In this document: piece by piece, positions 25,918 through 35,338 of the stretch
Layout: every line of letters starts with the position of its first letter
Position numbering within the stretch: position 1 is the first letter of the stretch
DNA from: Chitinophagaceae bacterium
GTDB taxonomy: Bacteria; Bacteroidota; Bacteroidia; Chitinophagales; Chitinophagaceae
NCBI GenBank assembly: GCA_947474815.1
Contig: CANJJU010000008.1
Span: 1-40,851, forward strand
Direction: 5' to 3'
DNA: 40,851 nt
Notes under the pieces: generated by a model
The model's database searches: none
Told to the model about the DNA's origin: nothing
The model's input: only the letters and a program-made list of their open reading frames with translations
Program-made: the position numbers and the translations under genes

Positions 25918-27222
25918 CTATTTTTTACTGCTTTTAATCGTAGAAGAGGGCAAGTCAATCACGCAACGGAATCCAATATAAGACTTAGCTGTATCTTGGT
26001 ACTCGTATGCACGAGTACTTGTTTGAAGGAAATAACCTACATCTTTCCAGCTTCCACCGCGCAACACTTTACGCTTCATTCTTGGTGGATCAGAATCTTT
26101 TGCATTCCAACGAATATCTGGATTCATATCGTGCTGAAAATTGTAACCGCCTTCGTAATACAAAGAAGAAGTCCATTCTGATACGTTACCCGCCATGTTA
26201 TATAAACCAAAATCATTTGGCCAATATGCATCTGCTCTAACAGTGTAAAATCCACCATCTTCAGGATAATTACCACGACCTGGTTTAAAGTTTGCTAACA
26301 AACAACCCTTTTTGTTTCTCAAATACGGACCGCCCCAAGGATAAGGAGATTGAGATCTACCACCTCTTGCAGCATATTCCCATTGAGCTTCAGTTGGAAG
26401 TCTGAAATCAGTCTCCGTAGCTCTTTTTTTAGATTCTAAAAAAGCATTTTGATAATGAGTTCTCCACTCGCAGAAAACAGTTGCTTGCTTCCAATTTACC
26501 CCGACAACAGGATAATTTCCAAAAGCAGGATGACTGTAATATTTTTTAGCCATTGGCTCATTATATGAATAGGCGTAATCTCTTATCCAACAAAGAGAAT
26601 CAGGATAAACAGGCACTCTTTGTTTAAGTATAAAAGCCGATCTAGGAATAGTAGCATCTTTATTTTGAGCGGCGGCTTTATAATCAAATACTTCTGATTG
26701 ATATACAATCTTTGTTGCATCAATTTCTTTCTTTCCGAAAATTCTATTATCAGGAGTCACAATAATAGCATCAATTTTTTCTATTGTTGCTTTATCACCC
26801 CATTTGATAGAAGATGCTTTCTTCCAATCTATCTGTTCAATACCATCTGGAGATTGCTTAACGTATCCCATCAGCTTTGCAGCAATAGAATCTCTTACCC
26901 AGTTTGTAAATTGACGATATTCATTATTAGTTATCTCAGTTGCATCCATCCAAAAGCCACTGATTGAAACAGACTTGTTACGTGCGGTAAATGAATAGTT
27001 AACATCTTCATCACTAGGACCCATGTGAAAAGTTCCTGATGGAACATATACCATTCCTGGAGGCCTTGAAGGAGTCCATCTTGTAGCAGGTGCTACACCA
27101 TGTAATTGACCATCGTTTGGCAACCCTTTTTTAGAGCTGTTTTTCCCTCCTAGCATTTTGCAACTACTCGAGCTTGCAGTGATAGCTACAAATGCCATCA
27201 TGTAAATCAACGTTTTTTTCAT
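25918..27222 (-). CDS. gldK: Gliding motility / type IX secretion lipoprotein GldK
   Basis: GldK (PorK) is an outer-membrane lipoprotein that forms a large periplasmic ring with GldN. The 434-residue protein has a lipoprotein signal (TASSSSCKML, lipobox cysteine 21) and a formylglycine-generating-enzyme-like (SUMF1) domain from about residue 55 to the end: MVYVPSGTFHMGPSDED, GFWMDATEITNNEYRQF, RLPTEAQWEYAARGG, YNMAGNVSEWTSS and RKVLRGGSWKDVGYF. Family members use this fold structurally rather than as an enzyme. It is the first gene of gldKLMN, with a good promoter and a large inverted repeat directly upstream. Confidence 0.95.
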   Translation of the reverse strand: MKKTLIYMMAFVAITASSSSCKMLGGKNSSKKGLPNDGQLHGVAPATRWTPSRPPGMVYVPSGTFHMGPSDEDVNYSFTARNKSVSISGFWMDATEITNNEYRQFTNWVRDSIAAKLMGYVKQSPDGIEQIDWKKASSIKWGDKATIEKIDAIIVTPDNRIFGKKEIDATKIVYQSEVFDYKAAAQNKDATIPRSAFILKQRVPVYPDSLCWIRDYAYSYNEPMAKKYYSHPAFGNYPVVGVNWKQATVFCEWRTHYQNAFLESKKRATETDFRLPTEAQWEYAARGGRSQSPYPWGGPYLRNKKGCLLANFKPGRGNYPEDGGFYTVRADAYWPNDFGLYNMAGNVSEWTSSLYYEGGYNFQHDMNPDIRWNAKDSDPPRMKRKVLRGGSWKDVGYFLQTSTRAYEYQDTAKSYIGFRCVIDLPSSTIKSSKK

Positions 27223-27245
27223 TATTTATACTTTGTAGGTATGCG

Positions 27246-27278
27246 CAAATGTAATGATAATTCTAATTAAAAATCAAA
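27246..27278 (-). promoter_or_regulatory. gldK: Promoter of the gldKLMN operon
   Basis: On the minus strand TTTG (27278-27275), a 21-nt spacer and TACATTTG (27253-27246) match the Bacteroidota promoter consensus exactly. The -7 box ends 23 nt before the gldK ATG, predicting a leader of about 20 nt. The -33 element lies inside the left arm of a 14-bp inverted repeat. Confidence 0.65.
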
Positions 27279-27301
27279 TTGAACTCCTTGATTTTTAATT
27301 A
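27264..27301. repeat. 14-bp perfect inverted repeat at the gldK promoter
   Basis: TAATTAAAAATCAA (27264-27277) and its exact complement TTGATTTTTAATTA (27288-27301) flank a 10-nt spacer. It overlaps the -33 element of the predicted gldK promoter and lies 70 nt downstream of the stop of the preceding minus-strand gene. It may be an operator for the motility operon or a weak AT-only terminator of the upstream operon; the absence of a GC core argues for the former. Confidence 0.7.
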
Positions 27302-27370
27302 ATTTATTGATTAATAGGGTTAAAATAAAGTCCGAATTTATTAGATTATTATTACCTAAAATGTTAAAGA

Positions 27371-29431
27371 CTACCCAAATTTGATTAATTCCTTGAAATC
27401 ATCCATATTTCTTACGGGCGGCAAGCAGGCCTGGTTCTTACAAACATATGCCATTGCCCCTTGTTGGAATTCTTTATGCTGAAACAATGGGAAAGCCTTA
27501 AATTTATTGGATCTTTGCAGGATTTTATTGGGTAAATACAAGCTAGATATATTACTATTCAAAACTTCTTGGTTATCCCCAGTAATGACTATTTCTAAGA
27601 CTCCTTGAACTTGCTTTAAAATTGAAAAACACCAAACTCCGAAAGAGCTTGGATATTTTACGAGTAATGGTGACATAGCTACCATCATTTTATTTGCTTG
27701 TTGATGCCATTCTTTTTGATCAAATATGGCAGATAAATACAGGAGATTTTCAGCCATAATACTATTCCCCGATGGAATAGCTGAATCATAGATTTCAACC
27801 TTTCTCAGTATCAAATCCTGCTGGTCCTTGTGAGTATAATAGAAAAAACCCGTATCTATTTGGACAAAATGCTCCATTAAGTACAAGGTGATTGATTGCG
27901 CGTCTAGTAAATACTGCTGATTGCCCGTTAATTCTTGTAAATAAATAGCGGCCTGAATCAAGTAAGCATAATCATCTAGATAGGCAGGGTGTTTTGCTAC
28001 CCCATTTTTATAGGTATGATGAACCACTTGTCCATTCATTGAGAATTTCTGTTGTAGAAATTCATACAATGTGATAGCTGAAGATTTATATTGATCATTA
28101 TCTAATGCAATCGCAGCCTTACACAAGGCAGTTGCAAAGAGTGCATTCCAACCCAAAATAATCTTATCGTCTGTTATTGGTCGGCTTCGTTTTTCTCTTT
28201 CCTTGAGCAGTTTTTGTTCAGCTACAGCTAAAAACTCACTCAATTCGGCTAATGACAGTTCATTAATTGAGGCAAAAACGTCCTTTTCCTGCTTGCTATG
28301 TAAAATATTGGTGTTTTCCCAGTTTCCATTTTCTGTTATTCCATACCAATCACAAAATAACCGGGTGTCTTTTCCAAGAATTTCATCAATCTCCCTCTTA
28401 TTCCACACATAATATTTACCTTCTTCCCCTTCACTATCAGCATCTAAAGCTGCAAAAAATCCTCCTCGTTCATGTTGAAGTTCTTTTAAACAAAAATGGA
28501 TGGTTTTTTCAATCCCATGTTTAAAGAAATTATCGCCAGATAATTGATAGGCGTCACACAAAACATTTATTATCAATGCATTATCATAAAGCATTTTTTC
28601 AAAATGAGGCGCTAGCCATTGATTGTCGGTACTATAGCGCGCGAGTCCACCCCCTAAATGATCATAGATTCCCCCGTTGAGCATCTTTTTTAAGGAGAAC
28701 AAGGCATGTTGCGTAGCCATTTTATCTTCATAAAAACAACCATAGCCAAGTAAAAATTGAATGGAGAATGTTTGAGGAAATTTAGGCGCATTTCCAAATC
28801 CCCCCTCTTCATAATCAGCATTCTTTAGTATTTGATCACAGATTTTTTTACAAAATGAGGCATTGAATACTTCCTCTTCGCTATTAAGTAGCTTGGGTGA
28901 TTTTTGGTCAAATAAATTACTGGTAGTTTTTATATGCGATAATAATTTATCGGCTTGATCTTCAATTTCATTTCTTCTGTTTGTCCATGCATCATGGATG
29001 TAATGCAAAACATCAGACCAAGAAGATCGATTAAAGGCTTTCTGTGGAGGAAAATAAGTGCCTCCATAAAATGGTTTGCCGTCAGGAGTAAGAAACACAT
29101 TCAATGGCCAACCTCCGTTACCTGCAATAGCCTGTACTGCATCCATATAAATATGATCAATATCCGGGCGTTCTTCTCGATCGACTTTGATATTTACAAA
29201 AAAATCATTCATTAAAGTAGCAATAGATTCATCCTCAAAACTTTCTCTTTCCATCACATGACACCAATGGCAAGCAGCGTAACCAATGCTGATTAAGATA
29301 GGCTTATTCTCTTGGCTAGCTTTTTGAAAAGCAGCTTCACCCCAAGGAAACCAATTTACTGGATTATGTGCATGCTGAAGCAAATACACACTTGATTCAT
29401 GAATTAATTCATTTGTAAATGGGTGCTGCAT
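27371..29431 (-). CDS. Thioredoxin-domain / N-acylglucosamine-epimerase-like protein (YyaL, DUF255)
   Basis: This 686-residue protein has an N-terminal thioredoxin-like DUF255 domain (about 1-165) with C54-HW-C57 in [15 protein letters not shown] and [14 protein letters not shown]. An (alpha/alpha)6-barrel follows, with conserved [48 protein letters not shown] and [11 protein letters not shown]. Length and order match the YyaL/SPATA20 family, whose substrate is not established. No signal peptide is seen, so it is cytoplasmic. It lies 61 nt after the HemD-like gene and is probably the last gene of that operon. Confidence 0.85.
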   Translation of the reverse strand: MQHPFTNELIHESSVYLLQHAHNPVNWFPWGEAAFQKASQENKPILISIGYAACHWCHVMERESFEDESIATLMNDFFVNIKVDREERPDIDHIYMDAVQAIAGNGGWPLNVFLTPDGKPFYGGTYFPPQKAFNRSSWSDVLHYIHDAWTNRRNEIEDQADKLLSHIKTTSNLFDQKSPKLLNSEEEVFNASFCKKICDQILKNADYEEGGFGNAPKFPQTFSIQFLLGYGCFYEDKMATQHALFSLKKMLNGGIYDHLGGGLARYSTDNQWLAPHFEKMLYDNALIINVLCDAYQLSGDNFFKHGIEKTIHFCLKELQHERGGFFAALDADSEGEEGKYYVWNKREIDEILGKDTRLFCDWYGITENGNWENTNILHSKQEKDVFASINELSLAELSEFLAVAEQKLLKEREKRSRPITDDKIILGWNALFATALCKAAIALDNDQYKSSAITLYEFLQQKFSMNGQVVHHTYKNGVAKHPAYLDDYAYLIQAAIYLQELTGNQQYLLDAQSITLYLMEHFVQIDTGFFYYTHKDQQDLILRKVEIYDSAIPSGNSIMAENLLYLSAIFDQKEWHQQANKMMVAMSPLLVKYPSSFGVWCFSILKQVQGVLEIVITGDNQEVLNSNISSLYLPNKILQRSNKFKAFPLFQHKEFQQGAMAYVCKNQACLPPVRNMDDFKELIKFG

Positions 29432-29492
29432 GGAATAAAATTACACTAAAGAAAAATGTAGAATGAAAACAATTTGATTGCTTAAAAAAGAT

Positions 29493-30284
29493 TTATTTCT
29501 TAACTGGTGTGGTTAAGAATTTTTCCAATGCACTAATCATACTAGGCGTTTGGGGAGTAGGCGCTTTGATATCAAGAGTTAACCCTGCTTCTTCTGCAGC
29601 TTTCAATGTATTGGTACCGAAAGCAGCAATTTTGGTTCCGTTTTGTTTAAACTTAGGGAAGTTTTCTAAAAGACTTTTAACACCTCCGGGTGTAAAGAAG
29701 CAAATTACGTCATACTTTCTTCCAATTACTTCTTTCACATCATTACTGATAATCTTGTATAATACCGGAGTGGCATACCCGCAATTATTGGTTTTAAGCC
29801 AATTCGTGATTTCGCTGTCAAATGATTCTGAACAAGGATATAAAAATCTCTCATTGTCCTTATGCTTATTGATTACATCAAAAAGGCTTTTATTCACCCC
29901 ATCGGCACCATAAAAAACTTTTCTTTTTCGATATAAAATAAATTTCTGAAGATACAGCGCCACAGATTCGGTAATACAGAAATATTTGGTATCCTGAGAG
30001 ACCGTCACTTTCATTTCTTCACAAATGCGAAAAAAATGGTCGATGGTGTTGCGACTTGTAAAAACCACCGCAGAATAGCTAGCGATATCGATTTTTTGTT
30101 TTCTGAACTCTTTGGCAGGGATTCCTTCAACAACAATAAAAGGATGGAAATCTATATTTAAAGCATACTTGTTCGCCAAATCAAAGTAAGGAGACTTGAG
30201 GCCTTCTGGTTTAGGCTGAGTGATCAGTATTTTCTTAACAGCTTGATTTACACCTGCTATTTTATTGACGCCTTTTTTTACCAT
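29493..30284 (-). CDS. Uroporphyrinogen-III synthase-like protein (HemD family)
   Basis: This 263-residue protein has the two-lobed HemD pattern: KKILITQPKPEG at the start of lobe 1, YSAVVFTSRNTIDHFFRI, then lobe 2 with FLYPCSESFDSEIT, ICFFTPGGVKSLLENF and KIAAFGTNTLKAAEEAG, and a TPQTPSMISALEKFL tail. HemD closes hydroxymethylbilane to uroporphyrinogen III in haem synthesis. No other early haem genes are adjacent; neighbours are a DUF4271 membrane protein and a YyaL-type protein. It may be the housekeeping HemD or a paralogue used elsewhere. A TAATTTTG box (30314-30307) lies 22 nt before its ATG. Confidence 0.75.
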   Translation of the reverse strand: MVKKGVNKIAGVNQAVKKILITQPKPEGLKSPYFDLANKYALNIDFHPFIVVEGIPAKEFRKQKIDIASYSAVVFTSRNTIDHFFRICEEMKVTVSQDTKYFCITESVALYLQKFILYRKRKVFYGADGVNKSLFDVINKHKDNERFLYPCSESFDSEITNWLKTNNCGYATPVLYKIISNDVKEVIGRKYDVICFFTPGGVKSLLENFPKFKQNGTKIAAFGTNTLKAAEEAGLTLDIKAPTPQTPSMISALEKFLTTPVKK

Positions 30285-30311
30285 GCTTTTTCTTCCAATG
30301 ATGGTGCAAAA

Positions 30312-31181
30312 TTACAAACTTTTACTAAGAAAACTAACCACTGTTTTATAAATCAACAAAATGGGCAAAAATTCAACACCAATGATGTATAATAAAAAAT
30401 GAAAGAAGCTGACTTTTAATCTATGTTGAAGAAGTCCGTATGAACGTATGAACCTTAAAATAAGCATACTCACAAGGAGCAAATAAGATAAATACAATGA
30501 AGTATCGAGAATGAACCTATCTGCAAAAGCAATTAATATTACCAAAGGGAGCAATAATAGACCAACAATTTTATTAAGAAGAAATACAATAAAAATATAA
30601 GTATTGGCCTCTTCATTGAAACCAGAAAGCCATCCAGCAAATTGTAACACTATATTCTTTACAATATAAACAGCTGTTAAGCAAAGTATAGCAATAAATA
30701 ACACATCCCAATGCTGATAAGAGGATTTGTCGAAGTGATTTAATACTATATATATATACATACCTCCAATGACAAAAAATAACAAATTAAAAAGCAAGGA
30801 GGGTAGTTTTGCTTGTAATAGTTGATCTGTTAATTGACTTTGCCTCAAGGATGAATTAAAAAAAACTCTAAACATATTTACTACATACTTATTGTAGACA
30901 ACTTTGAATACCCCTACAATTAGTGCAAGTGCAGCAAGTAAATAAAACAGAGCATTCATTGAAATATAATTCCTTGAAATTTCTATTGGGGGAATAGGGA
31001 TTGAATGAGAATTAAGCAATGAATTTTTGTTTAGCAGCATTTGGAGGCTAGCTATTTTCGATATCCCTACCACTGTATCAATCGAATTGGTAGGCAGGAT
31101 AGAGCTGTCCTTGCTTTGAGCAAAAACACTTACAGACAGCAACTGTAATATTAACAACCAAGAAAAAAAAATATGTTTCAA
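30312..31181 (-). CDS. DUF4271 membrane protein
   Basis: This 289-residue membrane protein starts at a TTG (31181); no ATG is available nearby in frame, and from the TTG an N-terminal signal peptide is seen (FFSWLLILQLLSVSVFAQS). After about 70 polar residues come seven or so hydrophobic segments between about 72 and 285 (including FYLLAALALIVGVFKVVY and LYLSYLLLVSMLILRFI). This fits DUF4271, a Bacteroidota family that often sits beside a HemD-like gene. Its function is unknown. It lies 44 nt after the Omp85 gene, with a TATTTTTG box in the gap. Confidence 0.75.
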   Translation of the reverse strand: MKHIFFSWLLILQLLSVSVFAQSKDSSILPTNSIDTVVGISKIASLQMLLNKNSLLNSHSIPIPPIEISRNYISMNALFYLLAALALIVGVFKVVYNKYVVNMFRVFFNSSLRQSQLTDQLLQAKLPSLLFNLLFFVIGGMYIYIVLNHFDKSSYQHWDVLFIAILCLTAVYIVKNIVLQFAGWLSGFNEEANTYIFIVFLLNKIVGLLLLPLVILIAFADRFILDTSLYLSYLLLVSMLILRFIRSYGLLQHRLKVSFFHFLLYIIGVEFLPILLIYKTVVSFLSKSL

Positions 31182-31197
31182 ATTGCTGCTCTTTTTA

Positions 31198-31205
31198 CAA
31201 AAATA
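31198..31205 (-). promoter_or_regulatory. Possible internal -7 promoter box before DUF4271 gene
   Basis: On the minus strand TATTTTTG is a perfect TAnnTTTG match, 16 nt before the TTG start at 31181, inside the 44-nt gap after the Omp85-like gene. No clear -33 TTTG is found. A chance match is possible in such AT-rich DNA. Confidence 0.3.
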
Positions 31206-31225
31206 CTTTGCTTTTGTGATAAACC

Positions 31226-33046
31226 TTAAAAGTAATTGATATAACCGAAATGAATTTTAGAAGCCTCCTTTATATTGAACTTGATGTCGTTTCTTTTACC
31301 CAGGGCATAACTGATGTTTAACAGGCCAACTTTAGTTTCATACACAATACCCATACCCCCTCCTATAAAACTGTTGTTTATATTGACCGACTGATATTTA
31401 TTTTTGGTTAGGGCTGCATCGGAAAAAAAAGACAAATAGGAGTTTAAAGAAAGTAGTAATCTATACTCTGCCGTAATGACTCCAAAACGATTTGCATAAA
31501 TACTTTCTTCATCAAACCCTCTCAAAAGTTTATTGCCGCCAATTTGAAACAATTCATTTCTAAAGGTATATTGAGTAGCGTAGTAACCACAATTGATGGC
31601 AGTTTTAATAGTTGAAAGTTTGCCAATCGGGAAATAATGAGCAGCATATAACCTTATACGAAGCTGATAGCTTTTACTATTTAGAGAATCATACAAAGAA
31701 GCATAATTGAACGTAGGATCTTTGAGATTAACAATATCGTTATTCTGCTTTATTTGTTTAACTCCCACTGTAGAAATTAAATTCATTTCATTTCCACTAC
31801 GAGGATTAAGTAAATAATTAGTCTTATTCCAATCATAATTCAAACCAATATTAAAACCAGTCATGTCAATATTTACAGGAAGTTTTTTTGATGACTTAAC
31901 AAGGTTGGTATCAACAGCTCCTGGCAACAACAAGGAGTTTTGCCACTGAAGAAAAAGCTTCCCTGTTTGATGAATCGATAAACCATATTGCAATCCAACT
32001 TGTGCATTTAGATGTAAAAAATTAGAATCTTTTTTAAATAAGTCGAATAAGAAATCTGCTCCGAAGGCTGATTTAAAAATATAAGGCTGATTGTATCCGA
32101 GGGTTAGCCTAGGCGACTGAGGTTGTAATTGCTGCCATTTCAATAAAATCCTTTCTCCACCTCCAAGTAAATTTTTAAAATCTAAATTCACGTCTCCAGT
32201 AAGTTGAAGCTTTCCGGTATTAAGCGCTGAAGGTAAAAATCCAATAAGAAAGTTAAACTGACTGCTTTTTTTAGGCTGTAAATAAAGATTCAAAACTGCT
32301 CCGCTGCCCAACAAGGTAAGATCAGAAGGTTGCACTGCGCTTACAAAAGAAAGCTCACGAATGCGTTTGTCAATATCTAGTAATTTTTTCTTGCTGTACA
32401 CCGATCCATTGGGAATAAAAAGATATCGCTGCAAGAAATAGGGAGAAATTTTTATTTTGCCAACCGCTCTGATGCTGTCAATGTGATACAACACTCCTTT
32501 GTCAGCCCTAAGCGTTGCACTAATTTTATCTTGATTAATTTTTATACTATCCAATACAACAGCAGCAAATGGATACCCCTCATTTTCATAATACTCAAGC
32601 AGCCGATGTTCTAATAATTGCAGCTGATTGATATCGATAGGTTTATTTGTAAACTGTACAAAACTTATCCCGGATAGATTTAATGCAGCTGGTTCTATCA
32701 ACGAAGTATTAAGACTGATAAAATTATATTGCATGCCGAGATACAAATCAAGATAGCTAGTGGTATCTGTTGAATTCATCTTATCTATAGAAGCTATAGG
32801 AAATCCTTTTGACGTAAGGAATGCGGGCAACTTTTTAACATACGTCATTGCTTGAGTAAAGTCGTTGAAGCCAACTTGCAACTTTAAATGCGAAGGATTA
32901 AAGGAGCTATCTTTGTCAATAAAAGTATATATTAATTTATAACGGTTTTTTGAATTTGCATTTTGCGCATGTACTTGCAACAAAAGAAACGAAGCAATCA
33001 TAAATATTGCCCATTTCTTTACAATTTGGTTGCTTTGAGAATACAT
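31226..33046 (-). CDS. Omp85/BamA-family outer-membrane protein
   Basis: This 606-residue protein has a signal peptide ending near LLLQVHAQ. Residues about 35-275 contain POTRA-like modules (LLEYYENEGYPFAAVVLDSI and GKIKISPYFLQRYLFIPNG are typical of POTRA turns). The C-terminal 16-strand barrel region (about 280-606) shows NLLGGGERILLKW, the Omp85 LRGFDEES motif (the conserved (V/I)RGF-type loop) and the terminal IHFGYINYF. Members insert or translocate proteins or lipids at the outer membrane. It lacks the five-POTRA length of BamA, so it is probably a TamA-like or surface-antigen paralogue. It heads a four-gene minus-strand operon. Confidence 0.85.
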   Translation of the reverse strand: MYSQSNQIVKKWAIFMIASFLLLQVHAQNANSKNRYKLIYTFIDKDSSFNPSHLKLQVGFNDFTQAMTYVKKLPAFLTSKGFPIASIDKMNSTDTTSYLDLYLGMQYNFISLNTSLIEPAALNLSGISFVQFTNKPIDINQLQLLEHRLLEYYENEGYPFAAVVLDSIKINQDKISATLRADKGVLYHIDSIRAVGKIKISPYFLQRYLFIPNGSVYSKKKLLDIDKRIRELSFVSAVQPSDLTLLGSGAVLNLYLQPKKSSQFNFLIGFLPSALNTGKLQLTGDVNLDFKNLLGGGERILLKWQQLQPQSPRLTLGYNQPYIFKSAFGADFLFDLFKKDSNFLHLNAQVGLQYGLSIHQTGKLFLQWQNSLLLPGAVDTNLVKSSKKLPVNIDMTGFNIGLNYDWNKTNYLLNPRSGNEMNLISTVGVKQIKQNNDIVNLKDPTFNYASLYDSLNSKSYQLRIRLYAAHYFPIGKLSTIKTAINCGYYATQYTFRNELFQIGGNKLLRGFDEESIYANRFGVITAEYRLLLSLNSYLSFFSDAALTKNKYQSVNINNSFIGGGMGIVYETKVGLLNISYALGKRNDIKFNIKEASKIHFGYINYF

Positions 33047-33087
33047 GTATTTAAATTAACGAATTCGAAAACGTAAATCTACAATCT

Positions 33088-34218
33088 TTGGCGGGTATTT
33101 ACATTCATATTCCTTTTTGCAGACAAGCCTGTACTTACTGTAATTTCTACTTTTCTACCTCGTTGAAACAAAAAGAAACATTTTTAAGCGCTCTACATCG
33201 AGAAATATTAATATCTCAAGACTTTATAGCGAATTCGGAAACAATCGATACGATATATTTTGGAGGAGGCACACCTAGCCTGTTGAAAAAAGAGGAGTTG
33301 AAAACAATCATTCTTTTAATACGTCAACAGTTTACCCTTAACAACCAAGTAGAGATAACATTAGAAGCAAACCCAGATGATATTAATGACTCCATTGTAT
33401 CGGACTGGATTGACATGGGCATCAATCGATTAAGTGTAGGGATACAGTCCTTTAGTGAAGCAGAATTAAAATGGATGAATCGCGCTCACAATGCAACCGA
33501 GTCTCTTAAGAGCATAGATATTATTAGAAATGCGGGGATAGAAAACTTTTCAGTGGATCTTATTTTTGGATCCCCTTTACTTTCTGATGATGAGCTGAAG
33601 CAAAATGCGACTATCCTCATTGAGAAAAATATTCCCCATATTTCTTGTTATGCACTAACCGTAGAACCTAAAACCACTTTACATCATTTAGTTAAAACAA
33701 ATCAATCTGCCCCAATAGATGCAGAAAAACAAGCTAGGCAGTTTTTGATTTTATCTGATTTGTTAGAAAGTGCGGGATATGAACATTATGAAATAAGCAA
33801 TTATGCAAAGCCAGACATGCGCAGCAAACACAATAGTAGTTATTGGAAAGGGAAGCCTTATCATGGATTTGGGCCTTCTGCACATTCATACAATGGAAAA
33901 AATAAAAGACGATGGAACATTGCAAACAATGCTTTATACATTGATCAAATTTTAAAAGAGACCACTTTTTTCGAAGAAGAAATTTTGACTGAGTCTCAAC
34001 AAATAAATGAACACATCATGATTTCAATCAGAACTGCCGAAGGAATTCACCTTGAAACAGTTGAACAAAAATTTGGAAGAGAAAATTCCAATACCCTACT
34101 TAAAAAATGTGCCGAATTAATTGAAAGTAAAAAGATTAATATTAAAAACAATATCATTACACTTACAAAAGAAGGGAAATTATTTGCAGATGGAGTTGCA
34201 AGCGAATTGTTTTTTTAA
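33088..34218 (+). CDS. hemW: Radical SAM haem chaperone HemW
   Basis: HemW is a radical SAM protein related to coproporphyrinogen III dehydrogenase (HemN) that acts as a haem chaperone. The 376-residue protein has the cluster motif CRQACTYC (residues 10-17) preceded by AGIYIHIPF, FGGGTPSLL, LEANPDDI, LSVGIQSFSEAELKW, and SAHSYNGKNKRRW. The start is TTG at 33088: it gives the canonical MAGIYIHIPFC N-terminus and there is no in-frame ATG before the preceding stop. It diverges from the Omp85-like gene and its stop overlaps that of gpsA through a shared TTAA. Confidence 0.9.
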   Translation: MAGIYIHIPFCRQACTYCNFYFSTSLKQKETFLSALHREILISQDFIANSETIDTIYFGGGTPSLLKKEELKTIILLIRQQFTLNNQVEITLEANPDDINDSIVSDWIDMGINRLSVGIQSFSEAELKWMNRAHNATESLKSIDIIRNAGIENFSVDLIFGSPLLSDDELKQNATILIEKNIPHISCYALTVEPKTTLHHLVKTNQSAPIDAEKQARQFLILSDLLESAGYEHYEISNYAKPDMRSKHNSSYWKGKPYHGFGPSAHSYNGKNKRRWNIANNALYIDQILKETTFFEEEILTESQQINEHIMISIRTAEGIHLETVEQKFGRENSNTLLKKCAELIESKKINIKNNIITLTKEGKLFADGVASELFF

Positions 34219-35255
34219 ACCAACACCTCTTCTATTACTTTGAATCCATCAGCGGCTGATAAGTTTTCCCATAACACTTTATATATAGCGGAAGCAATCG
34301 GCATATCGGCGCCGATGGTGGAGTTAATGTGATGCATACATTTACTAGCATTATAACCTTCAGCTACCATGCTCATTTCTAATTGAGCTTCTTTTACAGA
34401 ATGTCCCTTCCCTATCATATTTCCAAAAGTTCTATTACGACTATACAGCGAGTAGCAAGTAACCAGTAAATCTCCTAGATATACAGAAGCTGCGTAATTA
34501 TTGTGTATTTGTTTGGGCTCAGTGTTTTTTTTATGTTCTATGTATCCTACTTCCGCGTTTATAATGCCAGCCTTTCTTAAAAACCCTGCCATTTCATCGG
34601 CACTGTTGGCTATTAGCACACTCAAAAAATTATCGCCATAATTTAACCCAGTGGCAATACCAGCTCCTACTGCATAAATATTTTTTAACACGGCTGCATA
34701 TTGAACACCATAAATATCTTGATTCAATATTGTTTTCAGATAAGGGGTAGTAAAATAAGTAGCTATTGCTGTTGTAGCCATTTGATCAATTCCTGTAAAG
34801 GTGAGGTATGATAATTTTTCTGCAGCCACTTCTTCAGCATGACAAGGACCCAGCACAGCAAAATAATTTTCGAGCGGGAATTCAAATGCTTCTAAAAGAT
34901 AATCGTTCAATAATAAATTCTGTTCTGGCAAAATCCCTTTGATCGCCGATAGTATTTTTTTGTCTTTGAAAATACCTTTAGGAAGTGCCGACAATACTTG
35001 AAGGGCAAAGGCAGAAGGAACTGCGATTACAATAACATCTGATTGAGAAATTACTTCCTCTAAATTGGAACTTAGTTTAAGTTGATTGACCTCAAATTGA
35101 GCAGAAGGTAAATATTGAGGATTATGAAAATTTGTTTTTATATACTCAATGCTTGCTTCGCTTCGGTTCCACCAATAAATTGTTTGACCATTGTCGGTTA
35201 AGATTTTCGCAATGGCTGTTCCCCAGCTGCCACTTCCTATGATTCCAAATTTCAT
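34215..35255 (-). CDS. gpsA: NAD(P)-dependent glycerol-3-phosphate dehydrogenase
   Basis: GpsA makes sn-glycerol-3-phosphate from dihydroxyacetone phosphate for phospholipid synthesis. The sequence shows the Rossmann motif GSGSWGTAIAKIL, IAVPSAFA, SAIKGILPE, LGPCHAEEV and the catalytic-region lysine in AAVLKNIYAVGAGIA. I choose the ATG at 35255 (346 residues, MKFGIIGSGSWG) because it gives the canonical N-terminus; an extension to 35309 would add 18 unlikely residues. It lies downstream of rnc on the same strand and converges on hemW with a 4-bp overlap of stop codons. Confidence 0.95.
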   Translation of the reverse strand: MKFGIIGSGSWGTAIAKILTDNGQTIYWWNRSEASIEYIKTNFHNPQYLPSAQFEVNQLKLSSNLEEVISQSDVIVIAVPSAFALQVLSALPKGIFKDKKILSAIKGILPEQNLLLNDYLLEAFEFPLENYFAVLGPCHAEEVAAEKLSYLTFTGIDQMATTAIATYFTTPYLKTILNQDIYGVQYAAVLKNIYAVGAGIATGLNYGDNFLSVLIANSADEMAGFLRKAGIINAEVGYIEHKKNTEPKQIHNNYAASVYLGDLLVTCYSLYSRNRTFGNMIGKGHSVKEAQLEMSMVAEGYNASKCMHHINSTIGADMPIASAIYKVLWENLSAADGFKVIEEVLV

Positions 35256-35338
35256 ACAATTGTTGTTTAGTGTTAGATGCTTGCTACTGATAAACATCAG
35301 TCGAACCATTACATATCAAAATAAACTTCAAACAATAT

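Noticed and set aside
30307-30314. TAATTTTG box on the minus strand before the HemD-like gene
   Set aside because: It overlaps the stop codon of the preceding gene in a tight operon and has no -33 element, so I mention it only in the gene entry.
35286-35301. 6-bp hairpin ACTGAT-AAAC-ATCAGT between rnc and gpsA
   Set aside because: The stem is too short and lacks a T-run, so I do not call it a terminator.
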